64,000 nucleotides of DNA from Leifsonia sp. 71-9 (GCF_001898805.1 NZ_MKVJ01000021.1:444529-508528); one strand, 5' to 3'; shown: positions 1-7,510, counted from the first letter of the stretch. Numbers and translations: made by a program. Notes: a model not told the origin generated them from the letters alone.

Positions 1-77
1 CCGGGCCCGCTCGTGACGGCGCGGGCCGTTCTGCTCGTTCTGCTCGGCCGGCTCGGTCGGCTCGTTCTGTTCGCTCA
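1..77 (-). CDS. N-terminal part of an unknown protein, cut by the window edge
   Basis: A GTG at 77 opens a minus-strand frame that runs off the left edge of the window. The visible 25 codons are dominated by Glu, Gln, Asn and Pro, followed by a basic stretch (RRHERAR). This looks like a disordered N-terminus before a domain lying outside the window. A weak purine-rich stretch precedes the GTG. No family can be assigned from so few residues, and a spurious reading cannot be excluded. Confidence 0.4.
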
Positions 78-317
78 CGGAGGGAACCCTTCGTTCGTTC
101 GCATCGACATACGAGTCTCAGCAGAGCGCGCTGGCAAACCCTGCAGACGTGCACCGCGGGCCAGCGGCGCGCGGGAGTGGACTACCCGCGGTCGGGGGAC
201 AGGCTCCGGAGGCGGGATCGAGCGGCGCTCGCCGGTGAGCGCGGGGAGGAGCGTCCGCACGGCGTCGAGGGGACGCCGCGCGATCATCGCCTGAGAGAAC
301 TCACAGAAACGGGCGGA

Positions 318-899
318 TCAATCCGCTCGATCGAGCCTCCAGCCGCGCCGGAGGTTCTCGAACACGATCCGCAAGGCGTCGGCGGGGGAGGGTTCGCGGG
401 CCGCGAGGTCGGGCGTCTCGAGGATGAATCGGGCGAGCGAGCGGAGGCCCGCACCGTCGCGCTCCCGCCACTCCTCGGCGAGCGCCGAGACCAGCGCATC
501 CTCGCAGTCGGTCCACTTCGTCCGCACGTACGCGCGGAGCTGCGGCGTGGAGAAGATCAGCTCGAGGATCTCGCGCGAGTCCTGGTCGCCGCCATCGAAC
601 GGGAGCCGGCTGTCCATGAAGGTCTCGATCGCGCTCAGCGGGTCGGTTCCGGCCGGCCGCTCGCGGATCGCCTGGACGAGTGCCGTCGCGCGGTCCTCCT
701 CCTGTTCGAAGACCAGACCGACCTTGCCCGCGGGGTAGTAGGTGAAGAGCGTCGTCAGCGCGACGTTCGCCTCGTCCGCGATCTCGGCGACGGTCACGTC
801 GTCGAACCCGCGTTCCAGGAACATCCGGACGGCGGCGTGATGGAGAGCGCGCCGGGTCTGCACCCTCTTGCGTTCGCGGAGTCCGGTCCCTGCTGCCAC
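318..899 (-). CDS. TetR/AcrR-family transcriptional regulator
   Basis: A 193-residue one-component repressor of usual TetR length. The N-terminal helix-turn-helix spans about residues 10-56, with the typical run RRALHHAAVRMFLERGFDDV followed by TVAEIADEANVALTTLFTYY. The remaining two thirds form the variable ligand and dimerisation domain. It is transcribed divergently from the amidohydrolase gene starting at 1004. The gap between them holds a perfect 9-bp inverted repeat at 953-971, the obvious operator. From family behaviour and layout I infer that it represses itself and the amidohydrolase. The inducer cannot be read from the sequence. Confidence 0.9.
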   Translation of the reverse strand: MAAGTGLRERKRVQTRRALHHAAVRMFLERGFDDVTVAEIADEANVALTTLFTYYPAGKVGLVFEQEEDRATALVQAIRERPAGTDPLSAIETFMDSRLPFDGGDQDSREILELIFSTPQLRAYVRTKWTDCEDALVSALAEEWRERDGAGLRSLARFILETPDLAAREPSPADALRIVFENLRRGWRLDRAD

Positions 900-952
900 G
901 CGACCATCCTAGATGATGGACGCAAGCGAATCCAATTATGGTATTACTAGTT

Positions 953-971
953 TTCTGTAGTCACTACAGAA
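953..971. promoter_or_regulatory. Candidate TetR operator, perfect palindrome
   Basis: The sequence ttctgtagtcactacagaa is a perfect 9-bp inverted repeat around a single central base. It lies between the divergent tetR (start 899) and amidohydrolase (start 1004) genes, in an AT-rich patch within GC-rich DNA. Size, symmetry and place are those of a TetR-family operator. That the neighbouring regulator binds it is inference. Confidence 0.7.
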
Positions 972-1003
972 TTACGATTCGACGCGGAAGCAAGGAGAAG
1001 CGG

Positions 1004-2254
1004 ATGGACAGGACGGCGATCGTCGATGCACGGATCTTCGACGGCGAGGAGGTCATTCCCGAGACGTCGGTGGTGATCGAGCGGGGCCGCATCGTGGCGA
1101 TCGGGGGCGCGGTCCCCGACGGAGCGGCCATCGTGGACGCTCGTGGCGGGACGCTGCTGCCCGGTCTGATCGACGCGCACGTCCACACCTCCCTCGACGG
1201 GCTCGAACAGGCCCTCACCTTCGGCGTGACGACCGAGCTGGAGATGCAGGGGATGTTCACGCGCGGCGCGCGCGCGCAGGTGGCCGAGAACGATCGCGTC
1301 GCCGACGTCCGCTCGGCGGGTTTCGGGATCACGCCGCCCGGCGGCCACCCGAGCGAGCTGATGGGCGACGGCGGGCACGACGACGGCGACGAGGCCCCCT
1401 GGGAGTCCGAGGGCGAGGTCGCCGACCAGTGGGCCGACATCGTGATGCCGTTCGCGACCACCCCCGAGGAGGCGGTCGCGTTCATCCCGCGGCTCGAGGC
1501 GGCCGGTTCGGACTACATCAAGTTCATGATCGACGACGGGACCGTCGAGGGCGCCCCCGGCCTCCCGGTGCTCGACGACGCCACCGTCGCGGCGGGCGTG
1601 GAGGAGGCGCACCGCCGCGGCCTCCTGACCGTCGCGCACACGCTGACCGTGGAGGCGACCTCCTCGGCGATCGCCGCCGGCATCGACGGGCTGGTCCACC
1701 TGTTCATGGACCGGCCCGGCACCCCGCAGCTCATCGACGCCATCGGGAGGTCGGGGGCGTTCGTCGTGCCCTGCATCGTGCTGAACGCCTCGATGATGGG
1801 GATCCCGGCCACGGCGTTCGCCGCGGACCCGCGGGTGCGTTCCAAGCTCGACGACGCCTGGATCGCGACCCTGGAGAGCAGCTACGACCGGTATCCGCAG
1901 GGCGATCTCGACGCGGTGCTCGCCTCCGTCGGCGCCCTCCACGCCGCGGGCGTCGACATCCTCGTCGGCACCGACGTGTCGTTCCCGCTCCCGACGCTGG
2001 GCGGCATGGCGCACGGTGCCAGCGTCCACCACGAGCTGCAGCTCCTCGTCCGCGCCGGCCTGACGCCCGTCGAGGCGCTGCGTGCCGCGACCGCGACTCC
2101 CGCACGCCGGTTCGGTCTCGACGACCGCGGGCGGATCCGCGAGTCGCTCCGGGCCGATCTCGTGCTCGTCGACGGGGACCCCACGACGCGGATCTCGGAC
2201 ACCCTCGACGTGCGCCAGGTCTGGCGTCGCGGCGCAGCGCTGTTCGCGAACTGA
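1004..2254 (+). CDS. Metal-dependent amidohydrolase family protein
   Basis: A 416-residue member of the imidazolonepropionase-like amidohydrolase group, which hydrolyses C-N bonds at a metal centre in a TIM barrel. Visible metal-ligand candidates are H59 and H61 in DAHVHTS, K173 in DYIKF (possible carboxylated Lys), the His in TVAHT, the His in LVHLF, and the Asp in VGTDVS. The C-terminal strand RADLVLVDGDP, completing the small beta-sandwich, is also typical. The start at 1004 is chosen over an in-frame ATG at 938 because AAGGAG lies at 992-997 and the earlier ATG would place the palindromic operator inside the gene. Substrate unknown. Probably controlled by the divergent TetR protein. Confidence 0.88.
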   Translation: MDRTAIVDARIFDGEEVIPETSVVIERGRIVAIGGAVPDGAAIVDARGGTLLPGLIDAHVHTSLDGLEQALTFGVTTELEMQGMFTRGARAQVAENDRVADVRSAGFGITPPGGHPSELMGDGGHDDGDEAPWESEGEVADQWADIVMPFATTPEEAVAFIPRLEAAGSDYIKFMIDDGTVEGAPGLPVLDDATVAAGVEEAHRRGLLTVAHTLTVEATSSAIAAGIDGLVHLFMDRPGTPQLIDAIGRSGAFVVPCIVLNASMMGIPATAFAADPRVRSKLDDAWIATLESSYDRYPQGDLDAVLASVGALHAAGVDILVGTDVSFPLPTLGGMAHGASVHHELQLLVRAGLTPVEALRAATATPARRFGLDDRGRIRESLRADLVLVDGDPTTRISDTLDVRQVWRRGAALFAN

Positions 2255-2291
2255 ACCACCCCGCCGCGCTCCCTCCTCCCCCTGGCCTGCC

Positions 2292-2357
2292 CCGCCGAGG
2301 TTCACGTCGTTGCGCTCATTCCCGCCCGAATGGCGACCACGTCGTGAACCTCGGCGG
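2292..2357. repeat. Long intergenic palindrome, family copy A
   Basis: An imperfect inverted repeat of about 66 bp. The outer 15 bp of each arm (ccgccgaggttcacg on the left) pair perfectly and the inner parts less well. Both arms carry CATTC/GAATG next to the centre. It sits between the convergent amidohydrolase and VOC genes, where a bidirectional terminator would be expected. The outer arm nearly matches copy B at 43373-43432, 41 kb away, so this is a dispersed element and not a chance hairpin. Confidence 0.75.
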
Positions 2358-2374
2358 TCCGCCTCCGCGGGGAT

Positions 2375-2719
2375 TCAGGTGTGCGTGCCGACGTTGATGA
2401 CGCGCCCCGCCGCGTCCCGGTAGAAGAACCGAGTCACTCCCCACGGCTCCTCCGTGAGGGGGTGGACGATCTCGGCGCCCGCCGCCACCGCCCGGCGGTG
2501 GGCCTCGTGCACGTCATCGACGAAGACGGAGACGTCGGGATTCGTCGGTGCGGAGGCGTCGTGCGTCAGGAGGCTCAACTGGTGGCCGTCGCTGTCGCCG
2601 AGCGTCACGATCCAGCCGTGATCCATCAGCACCGACCAGCCCAGGACCGCCCGGTGGAGTTCGACGGCGCTCGCGATGTCCGGCACCTGCAGGATGGGGA
2701 CGACCCGTTCGACTCGCAT
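2375..2719 (-). CDS. VOC (glyoxalase/bleomycin-resistance) superfamily protein
   Basis: A 114-residue single-domain VOC protein, the usual length. It begins with a short strand and the pattern VPILQVPDIASAVELHRAVLGW, ends the first half with a solvent-exposed strand (HQLSLLTHD), and finishes with GVTRFFYRDAAGRVINV, where a metal-ligand acidic residue usually lies. Members bind metals and act as isomerases, dioxygenases or resistance proteins; the sequence does not decide which. It is monocistronic, with its own ATG at 2719 next to the divergent region before the MerR gene. It faces the amidohydrolase across palindrome A. Confidence 0.85.
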   Translation of the reverse strand: MRVERVVPILQVPDIASAVELHRAVLGWSVLMDHGWIVTLGDSDGHQLSLLTHDASAPTNPDVSVFVDDVHEAHRRAVAAGAEIVHPLTEEPWGVTRFFYRDAAGRVINVGTHT

Positions 2720-2772
2720 GCCCCCATTAGACCGCGCCGCGCGTGCGGGAGGCTATCCCGGCGGGCGCCCGC

Positions 2773-3090
2773 TCAGCGCTCCGGGTCGCGATCCTCGGTG
2801 GCCGCCGCCGCTCTGGTCGCCGCCAGGTCGCGGCGCAGCGCTTCGTTCTGATCCTCCAGGTCGATCACCCGGCCGATGCCCGACAGGTTCACCCCGTCGG
2901 CCTGGAGGTCGGCGATCCTGCGCATCCGCTCGATGTCGTCGGCGCTGTAGCGGCGTGTGCCGCCCTCGGTGCGGGCCGGGGTGAGCAGCCCCTTCTGCTC
3001 GTACAGCCGCAGCGTCGCCGGCGCCAGGCCGAGGAGCTCGGCGGCGATGGCCATGCTGTAGACCGGGCGGCCGGCGTGCGGAGTGCTCAT
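2773..3090 (-). CDS. MerR-family regulator, HspR-like
   Basis: A 105-residue protein with an N-terminal winged helix (YSMAIAAELLGLAPATLRLYEQKGLL, then RTEGGTRRYSADDIERMRRI). The second half, DGVNLSGIGRVIDLEDQNEALRRDL, resembles actinobacterial HspR heat-shock repressors, which carry GINLAGI followed by a coiled-coil dimerisation helix. There are no Cys residues for metal sensing. It is divergent from a small gene and hsp20, which fits control of the small heat-shock protein. The exact HspR recognition element (CTTGAG-N7-ACTCAAG type) was not found in the gap, so its operator may differ. Confidence 0.85.
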   Translation of the reverse strand: MSTPHAGRPVYSMAIAAELLGLAPATLRLYEQKGLLTPARTEGGTRRYSADDIERMRRIADLQADGVNLSGIGRVIDLEDQNEALRRDLAATRAAAATEDRDPER

Positions 3091-3130
3091 TGCAGAGAGT
3101 CTGCAGAACCGGGTTGCATCCTGTCAATGT

Positions 3131-3153
3131 TTGATGTAGAAAATCTGTATCAA
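3131..3153. promoter_or_regulatory. Candidate operator in the MerR-hsp20 divergent region
   Basis: An AT-rich imperfect dyad, TTGAT and ATCAA separated by 13 bases, lies between the divergent MerR gene and the small gene preceding hsp20. A spaced dyad in a promoter gap suits MerR-family regulators. The assignment is an inference; no consensus match was made. Confidence 0.4.
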
Positions 3154-3190
3154 CTGATCCACATCCTTTCAGAGATGGAGGTGATGAGCC

Positions 3191-3454
3191 GTGACCGTGG
3201 CGGACAGTGTTGATCAGGCATTCGCCGACATCGTCTGCTCCGATCCGGAGTGGGTCGCTGCCGAGTTCGAGCAGATCGTCTCCGGACTGTGGGACGAACC
3301 GGTCGCCGTGCGCACTGCGGCATCCGGATCCCGCTCGGCGAGGGGACCGGTGAGCGGGGCGGCGCGTCGACGCCGCGGGGCATCGAGATCCCTGTGGCGG
3401 GTCGACGTGCTCGCGACCATCCGCTCCCCACCGCGGAAAGCAGTGCAGCAGTGA
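3191..3454 (+). CDS. Small hypothetical protein upstream of hsp20
   Basis: An 87-residue frame starting at GTG 3191, preceded by the strong ribosome-binding sequence GGAGGTGAT at 3177-3185. The N-terminal half is acidic and helical (VADSVDQAFADIVCSDPEWVAAEFEQIV). The C-terminal half is Arg/Ser/Gly-rich and looks unstructured. It lies 64 bases before hsp20 on the same strand, so co-transcription is likely. I do not recognise a family. The ribosome-binding site and the ordered N-terminus support a real gene, but the tail could contain an error. Confidence 0.6.
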   Translation: MTVADSVDQAFADIVCSDPEWVAAEFEQIVSGLWDEPVAVRTAASGSRSARGPVSGAARRRRGASRSLWRVDVLATIRSPPRKAVQQ

Positions 3455-3518
3455 AGGAGTGAAGCAGTACGCAATTCGGGCGGCGGGATGCCGCCCCTAT
3501 CGGAAGGAGAATCTCACC

Positions 3519-3947
3519 ATGTCGATGTCATTCGATCCTTTCAGCCAGCTGGACCGCATCGCGCAGAGCCTGTTCGACACCAGCCGGCAGCCGCGCCTGA
3601 TGCCGGTGGACCTGTTCCGCGAGGGCGATCGGTACGTTCTGAACGCCGACCTCCCCGGCGTCGACCCGGGCTCTGTCGATATCGATGTCGACGGCCACCT
3701 GCTGACCATCCGCGCCCAGCGCTCCGCGGGCAACCGGGAGAACTTCCGCTGGCTCGCCCAGGAGCGGCCGTTCGGCTCCTACATGCGGCAGTTCACCATC
3801 GGTGACGACGTCGACGCCGAGGCCATCAGCGCCAGCTACGACAACGGCGTGCTCAGCGTCGTCATCCCGATCGCCGAGCGGGCCAAGCCGCGCAAGATCC
3901 AGGTCGAGTCCGCGGCGGAGAACGGTCGCAAGGCCGTGGCCGCCTGA
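3519..3947 (+). CDS. Hsp20/alpha-crystallin small heat-shock protein
   Basis: A 142-residue small chaperone that binds unfolding proteins without ATP. The N-terminal arm SFDPFSQLDRIAQSLFD precedes the alpha-crystallin domain at about residues 35-125. That domain carries the DLPGVDPGSVDIDVDGHLLTIRA strands and the closing A-x-x-x-NGVLSVVIP motif that defines the family. The start at 3519 follows AAGGAGA at 3504-3510; an earlier in-frame ATG at 3459 lacks one. A strong hairpin follows at 3967. Homologues in mycobacteria (Acr/HspX) belong to the DosR dormancy regulon, which is relevant given the island 7 kb downstream, but no DosR-like box was found here. Confidence 0.95.
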   Translation: MSMSFDPFSQLDRIAQSLFDTSRQPRLMPVDLFREGDRYVLNADLPGVDPGSVDIDVDGHLLTIRAQRSAGNRENFRWLAQERPFGSYMRQFTIGDDVDAEAISASYDNGVLSVVIPIAERAKPRKIQVESAAENGRKAVAA

Positions 3948-3966
3948 CCATCGCGCAGAACACCGC

Positions 3967-4002
3967 GGGGCGGTCGCCGGGAGGATTCCCGGCGGCCGCC
4001 CC
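3967..4002 (+). terminator. Rho-independent-type terminator hairpin after hsp20
   Basis: A long GC-rich stem with a four-base loop begins GGGGCGG and ends CCGCCCC, 20 bases after the hsp20 stop. There is no strong T-tract, as is usual in high-GC actinobacteria. It separates hsp20 from the convergent old yellow enzyme gene. Confidence 0.7.
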
Positions 4003-4059
4003 GTCGGCGTCTCCGCGGTCCGGTCGGCGAACGACAGCCGCGCCGACGGAAGCGCGCCG

Positions 4060-5148
4060 CTACCGGGCCCCGGTCGCCTCGGCCAGCGTCGGGTAGTCGA
4101 TGTAGCCGCGCGGGCCGCCGGCGTAGAACGTCGACGCGTCGTGGTCGTTGAGCTCGTGGCTCGCGGCCCAGCGCTCGGCGAGGTCCGGGTTGGCGATGGC
4201 CGCCCGCCCGACCGCGACCGCGTCCGCGACACCGGACTCCACCAGCTCGACGGCCTCCTCGCGCGTCGTCACCGTGCCGAAGCCGGTGTTGGCGATCAGG
4301 GGTGCGCCGAGCGCACGGCGGATGCCCTGCACGAGCTCGCCGGCCGGGTCGGCGTGCAGGATGTCGACGAACGCGATGCCGAGCGGCGCGAGACCGCGGG
4401 CGACGGCGGCGTAGGTGGCGGCGGTCTCGGCGGCGTCCTCCTCGAGGGCGCCCTGGATGTTGTGCTCGGGGGAGAGGCGGATGCCGACCCGGTCGGCCCC
4501 GATCGCACCGGCCACCGCGGTCACGACCTCGACCGCGAACCGGGCGCGGTTCTCGGCGCTGCCGCCGTAGCCGTCGGTGCGCTGGTTGGTCGCCGGCGAC
4601 AGGAATTGGTGGACGAGGTAGCCGTTGGCCCCGTGCACCTCCACGCCGTCGAAGCCCGCGCGGATCGCGTTGCGGGCGGCCGCGGCGAACCCGGCGACGG
4701 CCTCCTGCACCTCCGCCTCCGTGAGCGCGTGCGCGACGGGCAGGTGGGTCTTCCCCTCGGGGGTGCGGATGGTGCCCGGGCCGGCGAGGGCGCTGGCCGA
4801 GACGACGCGGCCGGTCCCGGAGATCGTGGGGTGCGAGATGCGCCCGCCGTGCATGAGCTGGGTGACGATCGTCCCGCCCGCCGCGTGCACCGCGTCGGTC
4901 ACGCGCCGCCAGCCGGCGACGTGCTCCTCGGTCTCCAGCCCGGGCTGCCCGATCCAGGTGCGCCCCTCCCGCACCGGCCACGTGCCCTCGGTGAGGATCA
5001 TGCCGAAGGAGGCGCGCTGCTGGTAGTAGGTGACGAGCAGGTCGCCCGGGGTGCCGTCCTCGCCCGCCCGGATGCGCGTGAGCGGCGCCATGACGAGACG
5101 GTTGGGGAGGGAGAGGGAGCCGAAGGCGGCGGAGCTGAAGATGTTCAC
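4060..5148 (-). CDS. Old yellow enzyme family NADH:flavin oxidoreductase (alkene reductase)
   Basis: A 362-residue FMN-dependent TIM-barrel ene-reductase of usual length. Diagnostic features are the N-terminal LPNRLVMAPLTR, the central HGANGYLVHQFLSPATNQR followed by TDGYGGSAENRARF, and the phosphate-binding end NTGFG with AVGRAAIANPDL. Such enzymes reduce activated C=C bonds of unsaturated carbonyls or nitro compounds with NAD(P)H and act in detoxification. It is convergent with hsp20 and appears monocistronic. The physiological substrate cannot be inferred. Confidence 0.95.
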   Translation of the reverse strand: MNIFSSAAFGSLSLPNRLVMAPLTRIRAGEDGTPGDLLVTYYQQRASFGMILTEGTWPVREGRTWIGQPGLETEEHVAGWRRVTDAVHAAGGTIVTQLMHGGRISHPTISGTGRVVSASALAGPGTIRTPEGKTHLPVAHALTEAEVQEAVAGFAAAARNAIRAGFDGVEVHGANGYLVHQFLSPATNQRTDGYGGSAENRARFAVEVVTAVAGAIGADRVGIRLSPEHNIQGALEEDAAETAATYAAVARGLAPLGIAFVDILHADPAGELVQGIRRALGAPLIANTGFGTVTTREEAVELVESGVADAVAVGRAAIANPDLAERWAASHELNDHDASTFYAGGPRGYIDYPTLAEATGAR

Positions 5149-5230
5149 CCCGAAGGCAACCGGAGGACCGCCGATCGTATTTCCCGCCCGGGTCGACGTC
5201 GATCTGACGGAGTGTCCTCTCCTGAGCGGC

Positions 5231-5386
5231 TCACTCCAGGTCCGTCAGCGGGATGCCGACGAGCGACAACCCTCGGCCGCGGCGGCACGCATCCTCGTAC
5301 TCGACCCTCGGGAGGCCATCGACCGCATCCGAGAACAGCGGCCTCGTGCCCTCGCGGCTCGGCGGGTCTGCCCCCTGCACTTGCAT
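5231..5386 (-). CDS. Possible 51-residue small protein
   Basis: A short minus-strand frame with an ATG at 5386. About 90 percent of its codons end in G or C, as in real genes of this window. It encodes an acidic peptide containing VDGLPRVEYEDACRRGRG and ending LVGIPLTDLE. No good ribosome-binding site is visible and no family is recognised. It may be a small protein or the remaining C-terminus of a truncated gene at the edge of the accessory stretch. Confidence 0.4.
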   Translation of the reverse strand: MQVQGADPPSREGTRPLFSDAVDGLPRVEYEDACRRGRGLSLVGIPLTDLE

Positions 5387-5407
5387 CGTTAGAAGGGGTC
5401 TTGTGGC

Positions 5408-6010
5408 ATGGTAGGGATACCGTCTCCGGAGACAGCAACCGACGGGCCGTCGAGAACGGATCGGAGACCGCCTCGGATGCGCAGAAGACTGCGTCCCCAC
5501 ATCCTCCAGATCGTTGGGATGTTCATTCCGACAGGGGTCCTGATCTTTGCGTCGCTGTCGGTGTGGAACCCGGATAAGCCGGCCGTCAGTCTGATCTTGG
5601 TGCTTGTTTTCTGTCCGGTCAGCGAAGCGCCGGCTGTCGTCAAGCAGATCCAGTCCGCTGATGCGGCCGGGAAGGCTCAGAAGCTCGGCCAGGTTGTTGC
5701 ACCGCTGGCCGGTTGCGGCGAGAACGTACGGTCCCTCGCGGGGCCGTTCGGGTACGCCACGAGCGTCCAGGGTTGCGCGGTGATCGGCTATCCCGGCTAC
5801 CAGCGCGAGTACCACTGGTACAAGGAGTCCGACGTCAGCATCTGCACGCACGGCAAGGGATTCAACAGCAGCAACGCGGCAACCTGGTACAACACCGGAT
5901 GCCAGGACGGCAACTGGCTTGTGCCATGGGGAAACACCCTCGCGTACACGCAAATGCAGGGTCTCTCCCTGTCCGGCGCGACCGGCGCCGCCTACGTCTG
6001 GCGTGCCTGA
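5408..6010 (+). CDS. Hypothetical exported or membrane-anchored protein
   Basis: A 200-residue protein with a basic N-terminus (PPRMRRRLRP), then a hydrophobic segment near residues 35-53 (IVGMFIPTGVLIFASL) and a second at about 60-70. The C-terminal 110 residues look secreted: few charges, many Gly/Ser/Tyr/Trp and four Cys that could form two disulphides. No family is recognised. Its codon use is less GC-biased than the flanking housekeeping genes, which fits acquired DNA. The start at 5408 is uncertain because no strong ribosome-binding site precedes it. It is followed by a small membrane protein gene on the same strand. Confidence 0.6.
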   Translation: MVGIPSPETATDGPSRTDRRPPRMRRRLRPHILQIVGMFIPTGVLIFASLSVWNPDKPAVSLILVLVFCPVSEAPAVVKQIQSADAAGKAQKLGQVVAPLAGCGENVRSLAGPFGYATSVQGCAVIGYPGYQREYHWYKESDVSICTHGKGFNSSNAATWYNTGCQDGNWLVPWGNTLAYTQMQGLSLSGATGAAYVWRA

Positions 6011-6095
6011 CGCGGCGTAACGTGTAGTCCAACCGGGCCAGCTCGGCGTCCTGACGGGTGCCGGGCTGGCCCACAACGACAGACCAGAAGGAACA

Positions 6096-6413
6096 ATGCC
6101 GAACTCGCGCCTTCAGCCGAAAATCGTCCTCTGGTGGGGGATCGCCCTCACGGTCGTGGGCACACTCCTCATCATCTTCCTGCCAGACATCGCCTACTAC
6201 ATCGGCGGCAGCAGGGACTCCGCGGCAGGCGTCGATCAAGGCCTACTGCTCGGGTTCGATCTCGTCGTGCGCATCATCAGCGCCGTCGTCACACCCCTCG
6301 GCGTAGTGCTGATCGGCGTCAGCATCGTCATGGCGTACGTGCGACAGCTCCTTCGCCCCACTCTGGGTGCCATGGTCACAGCGCGAACCGAATCCACTCG
6401 ACGCGACTTCTGA
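6096..6413 (+). CDS. Small hypothetical membrane protein
   Basis: A 105-residue protein with two predicted membrane helices at about residues 10-30 (VLWWGIALTVVGTLLIIFL) and 52-80 (LVVRIISAVVTPLGVVLIGV), separated by a short loop. The C-terminal tail is basic and probably cytoplasmic. AGAAGGAA lies just before the ATG. It is downstream of the exported protein gene and could be co-expressed. No family is recognised and no function is assigned. Confidence 0.65.
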   Translation: MPNSRLQPKIVLWWGIALTVVGTLLIIFLPDIAYYIGGSRDSAAGVDQGLLLGFDLVVRIISAVVTPLGVVLIGVSIVMAYVRQLLRPTLGAMVTARTESTRRDF

Positions 6414-6455
6414 GCCGATGCGATCGGCCACGGTAGGGGAGGGTAGCGCCCGAGG

Positions 6456-6575
6456 CTATGCGAAACCACCCTCGACCTCGATCAGGTCGGACAAGATCCC
6501 GGGCAGCTGACCGGCGGCGATCGTCACCGTAATGGCCTCGGGATCGGCGGCCGCCACCGCGATCGCCCGACTCAT
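6456..6575 (-). CDS. Tiny 39-residue gene translationally coupled to the upstream frame
   Basis: The ATG at 6575 overlaps the stop of the preceding reading frame as ATGA, the classic coupling arrangement. The 39-residue product is acidic and hydrophobic, starting MSRAIAVAAADPEA and ending LIEVEGGFA. It is too short for ordinary gene finding, yet its codon use matches coding DNA. It is the last member of a four-gene minus-strand cluster. No family is recognised. Confidence 0.45.
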   Translation of the reverse strand: MSRAIAVAAADPEAITVTIAAGQLPGILSDLIEVEGGFA

Positions 6576-6852
6576 TGCAGGCTCTCCGCGAGATGATCGA
6601 ACACGCTTCGGCCCTGGCTGGAGATCATCGGCCCAAACTTGTCCTTGGCCATCTCGACCCGGAGTAGCTCTGCGGCTTCCTTGCGTCGCCCGTTGGCGAT
6701 GAGGGCGAGCGCGTGGCGCAGGCGCGCCTGCAGCCGCACTGCCTCATCCTCGGGATCTGTGCGTCCAGCTGGCCGAGGAAGTCGGCCGGGGTCGGCGCGA
6801 CGCGCAGGTACTCCGTTAGCAGTTCGTCGAACCGGTCGAACATGACGGCCAA
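6572..6852 (-). pseudogene. Small hypothetical gene broken by an apparent single-base frameshift
   Basis: The frame starting near 6852 (TTG) or 6843 (ATG) encodes FDRFDELLTEYLRVAPTPAD and FLGQLDA, then becomes low-complexity. A second frame takes over at about 6755-6765 with a clearly protein-like helical sequence (EDEAVRLQARLRHALALIAN and GRRKEAAELLRVEMAKDKFG), ending at 6572. Joined, they give a helical protein of about 92 residues, possibly a repeat-like or coiled-coil adaptor. A real mutation, a sequencing indel or programmed frameshifting would all explain it; only the first two are common. Confidence 0.55.
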
Positions 6853-6872
6853 CGTCGGCTCGGGTTCTACAC

Positions 6873-7205
6873 CTACGGGGCCGTCAGCTTGCCACGCTCA
6901 GGGTCGAGGGCGGGGGTGGTGAATGCTCCGTTGACGCGCAGGCTGCGCCGCTTCGCCGGGCTGAGCTGAAGGTCGGGCATGAACGCCGCCCAGAGGATGT
7001 CGTCGAGCTCGGCCGGTTTGATGGAGGCGGACCAGCTGACCGTGTAGGGGTCCGTGGCCTGCGCGATATACCCGCCGACGGAGGCGACGTAGCCGTCGAC
7101 GTAGACGTACGCGTAGCCGCCGACGGTGCGCAGCCCGCGTTCGCGTGCGACTTCGACGAACCGGCGATTCCAGACCCTCCGCGTCTGCGGCAGACCGGAT
7201 GGCAC
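6873..7205 (-). CDS. Hypothetical protein in the four-gene small cluster
   Basis: A 110-residue protein. I chose the GTG at 7205 because it overlaps the upstream gene's TAG as TAGTG; the longer open frame would overlap that gene by 120 bases. It contains a Tyr/Gly/Val-rich segment (TVGGYAYVYVDGYVASVGGY) that would form beta strands, then an acidic segment PAELDDILWAAF. No membrane segment or signal peptide is seen. Family not recognised. Confidence 0.6.
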   Translation of the reverse strand: MPSGLPQTRRVWNRRFVEVARERGLRTVGGYAYVYVDGYVASVGGYIAQATDPYTVSWSASIKPAELDDILWAAFMPDLQLSPAKRRSLRVNGAFTTPALDPERGKLTAP

Positions 7206-7510
7206 TACTGCGCCCTCCGGTCGCTGACTGCACTGGCGACGGGGATCCCGTACTGGTCCTCGGTTCGGTCCAGGGGATGCTGCCCCGGGTGCCAGCGGAA
7301 CGAATAGCCGGCGTCGCGCAGGCACTCCAACCCCTCGAGCGCGACCACCCCGATGTCGAGATCGAGGGTGCGGTCTTCCGCGTTGCCGCCGCGTGCAGCC
7401 GATACCTGGCAGCCGCCGGTTTCAAGGAGCGCCCGCAGCAACTCCGCCTGGTCTCGATCAGCAGCCCACACCCACGTGGCCCGAAGGCTCGTCGACAGTT
7501 CTAGCTCCAT
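7205..7510 (-). CDS. Hypothetical protein, first gene of the small cluster
   Basis: A 101-residue soluble protein starting at ATG 7510. It opens with alternating residues (MELELSTSLRATWVWAADRD) that suggest an edge strand followed by a helix (QAELLRALLETGG), then a D-L-D-I-G-V-V stretch. It is transcribed away from the gene at 7570 across a 59-base gap that must hold both promoters. Family not recognised; the four genes downstream share tight or overlapping junctions, suggesting one operon. Confidence 0.6.
   Translation of the reverse strand: MELELSTSLRATWVWAADRDQAELLRALLETGGCQVSAARGGNAEDRTLDLDIGVVALEGLECLRDAGYSFRWHPGQHPLDRTEDQYGIPVASAVSDRRAQ

Noticed and set aside
75-287. A 70-codon minus-strand frame between the window-edge gene and tetR
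   Set aside because: Codon bias is good only in the first 28 codons, the product is Arg/Pro-rich without a fold, and the ribosome-binding site is weak. Not enough to call.
3091-3190. HspR recognition element (CTTGAG-N7-ACTCAAG)
   Set aside because: The exact element is absent; only a looser TTGAT/ATCAA dyad was found and is reported as tentative.
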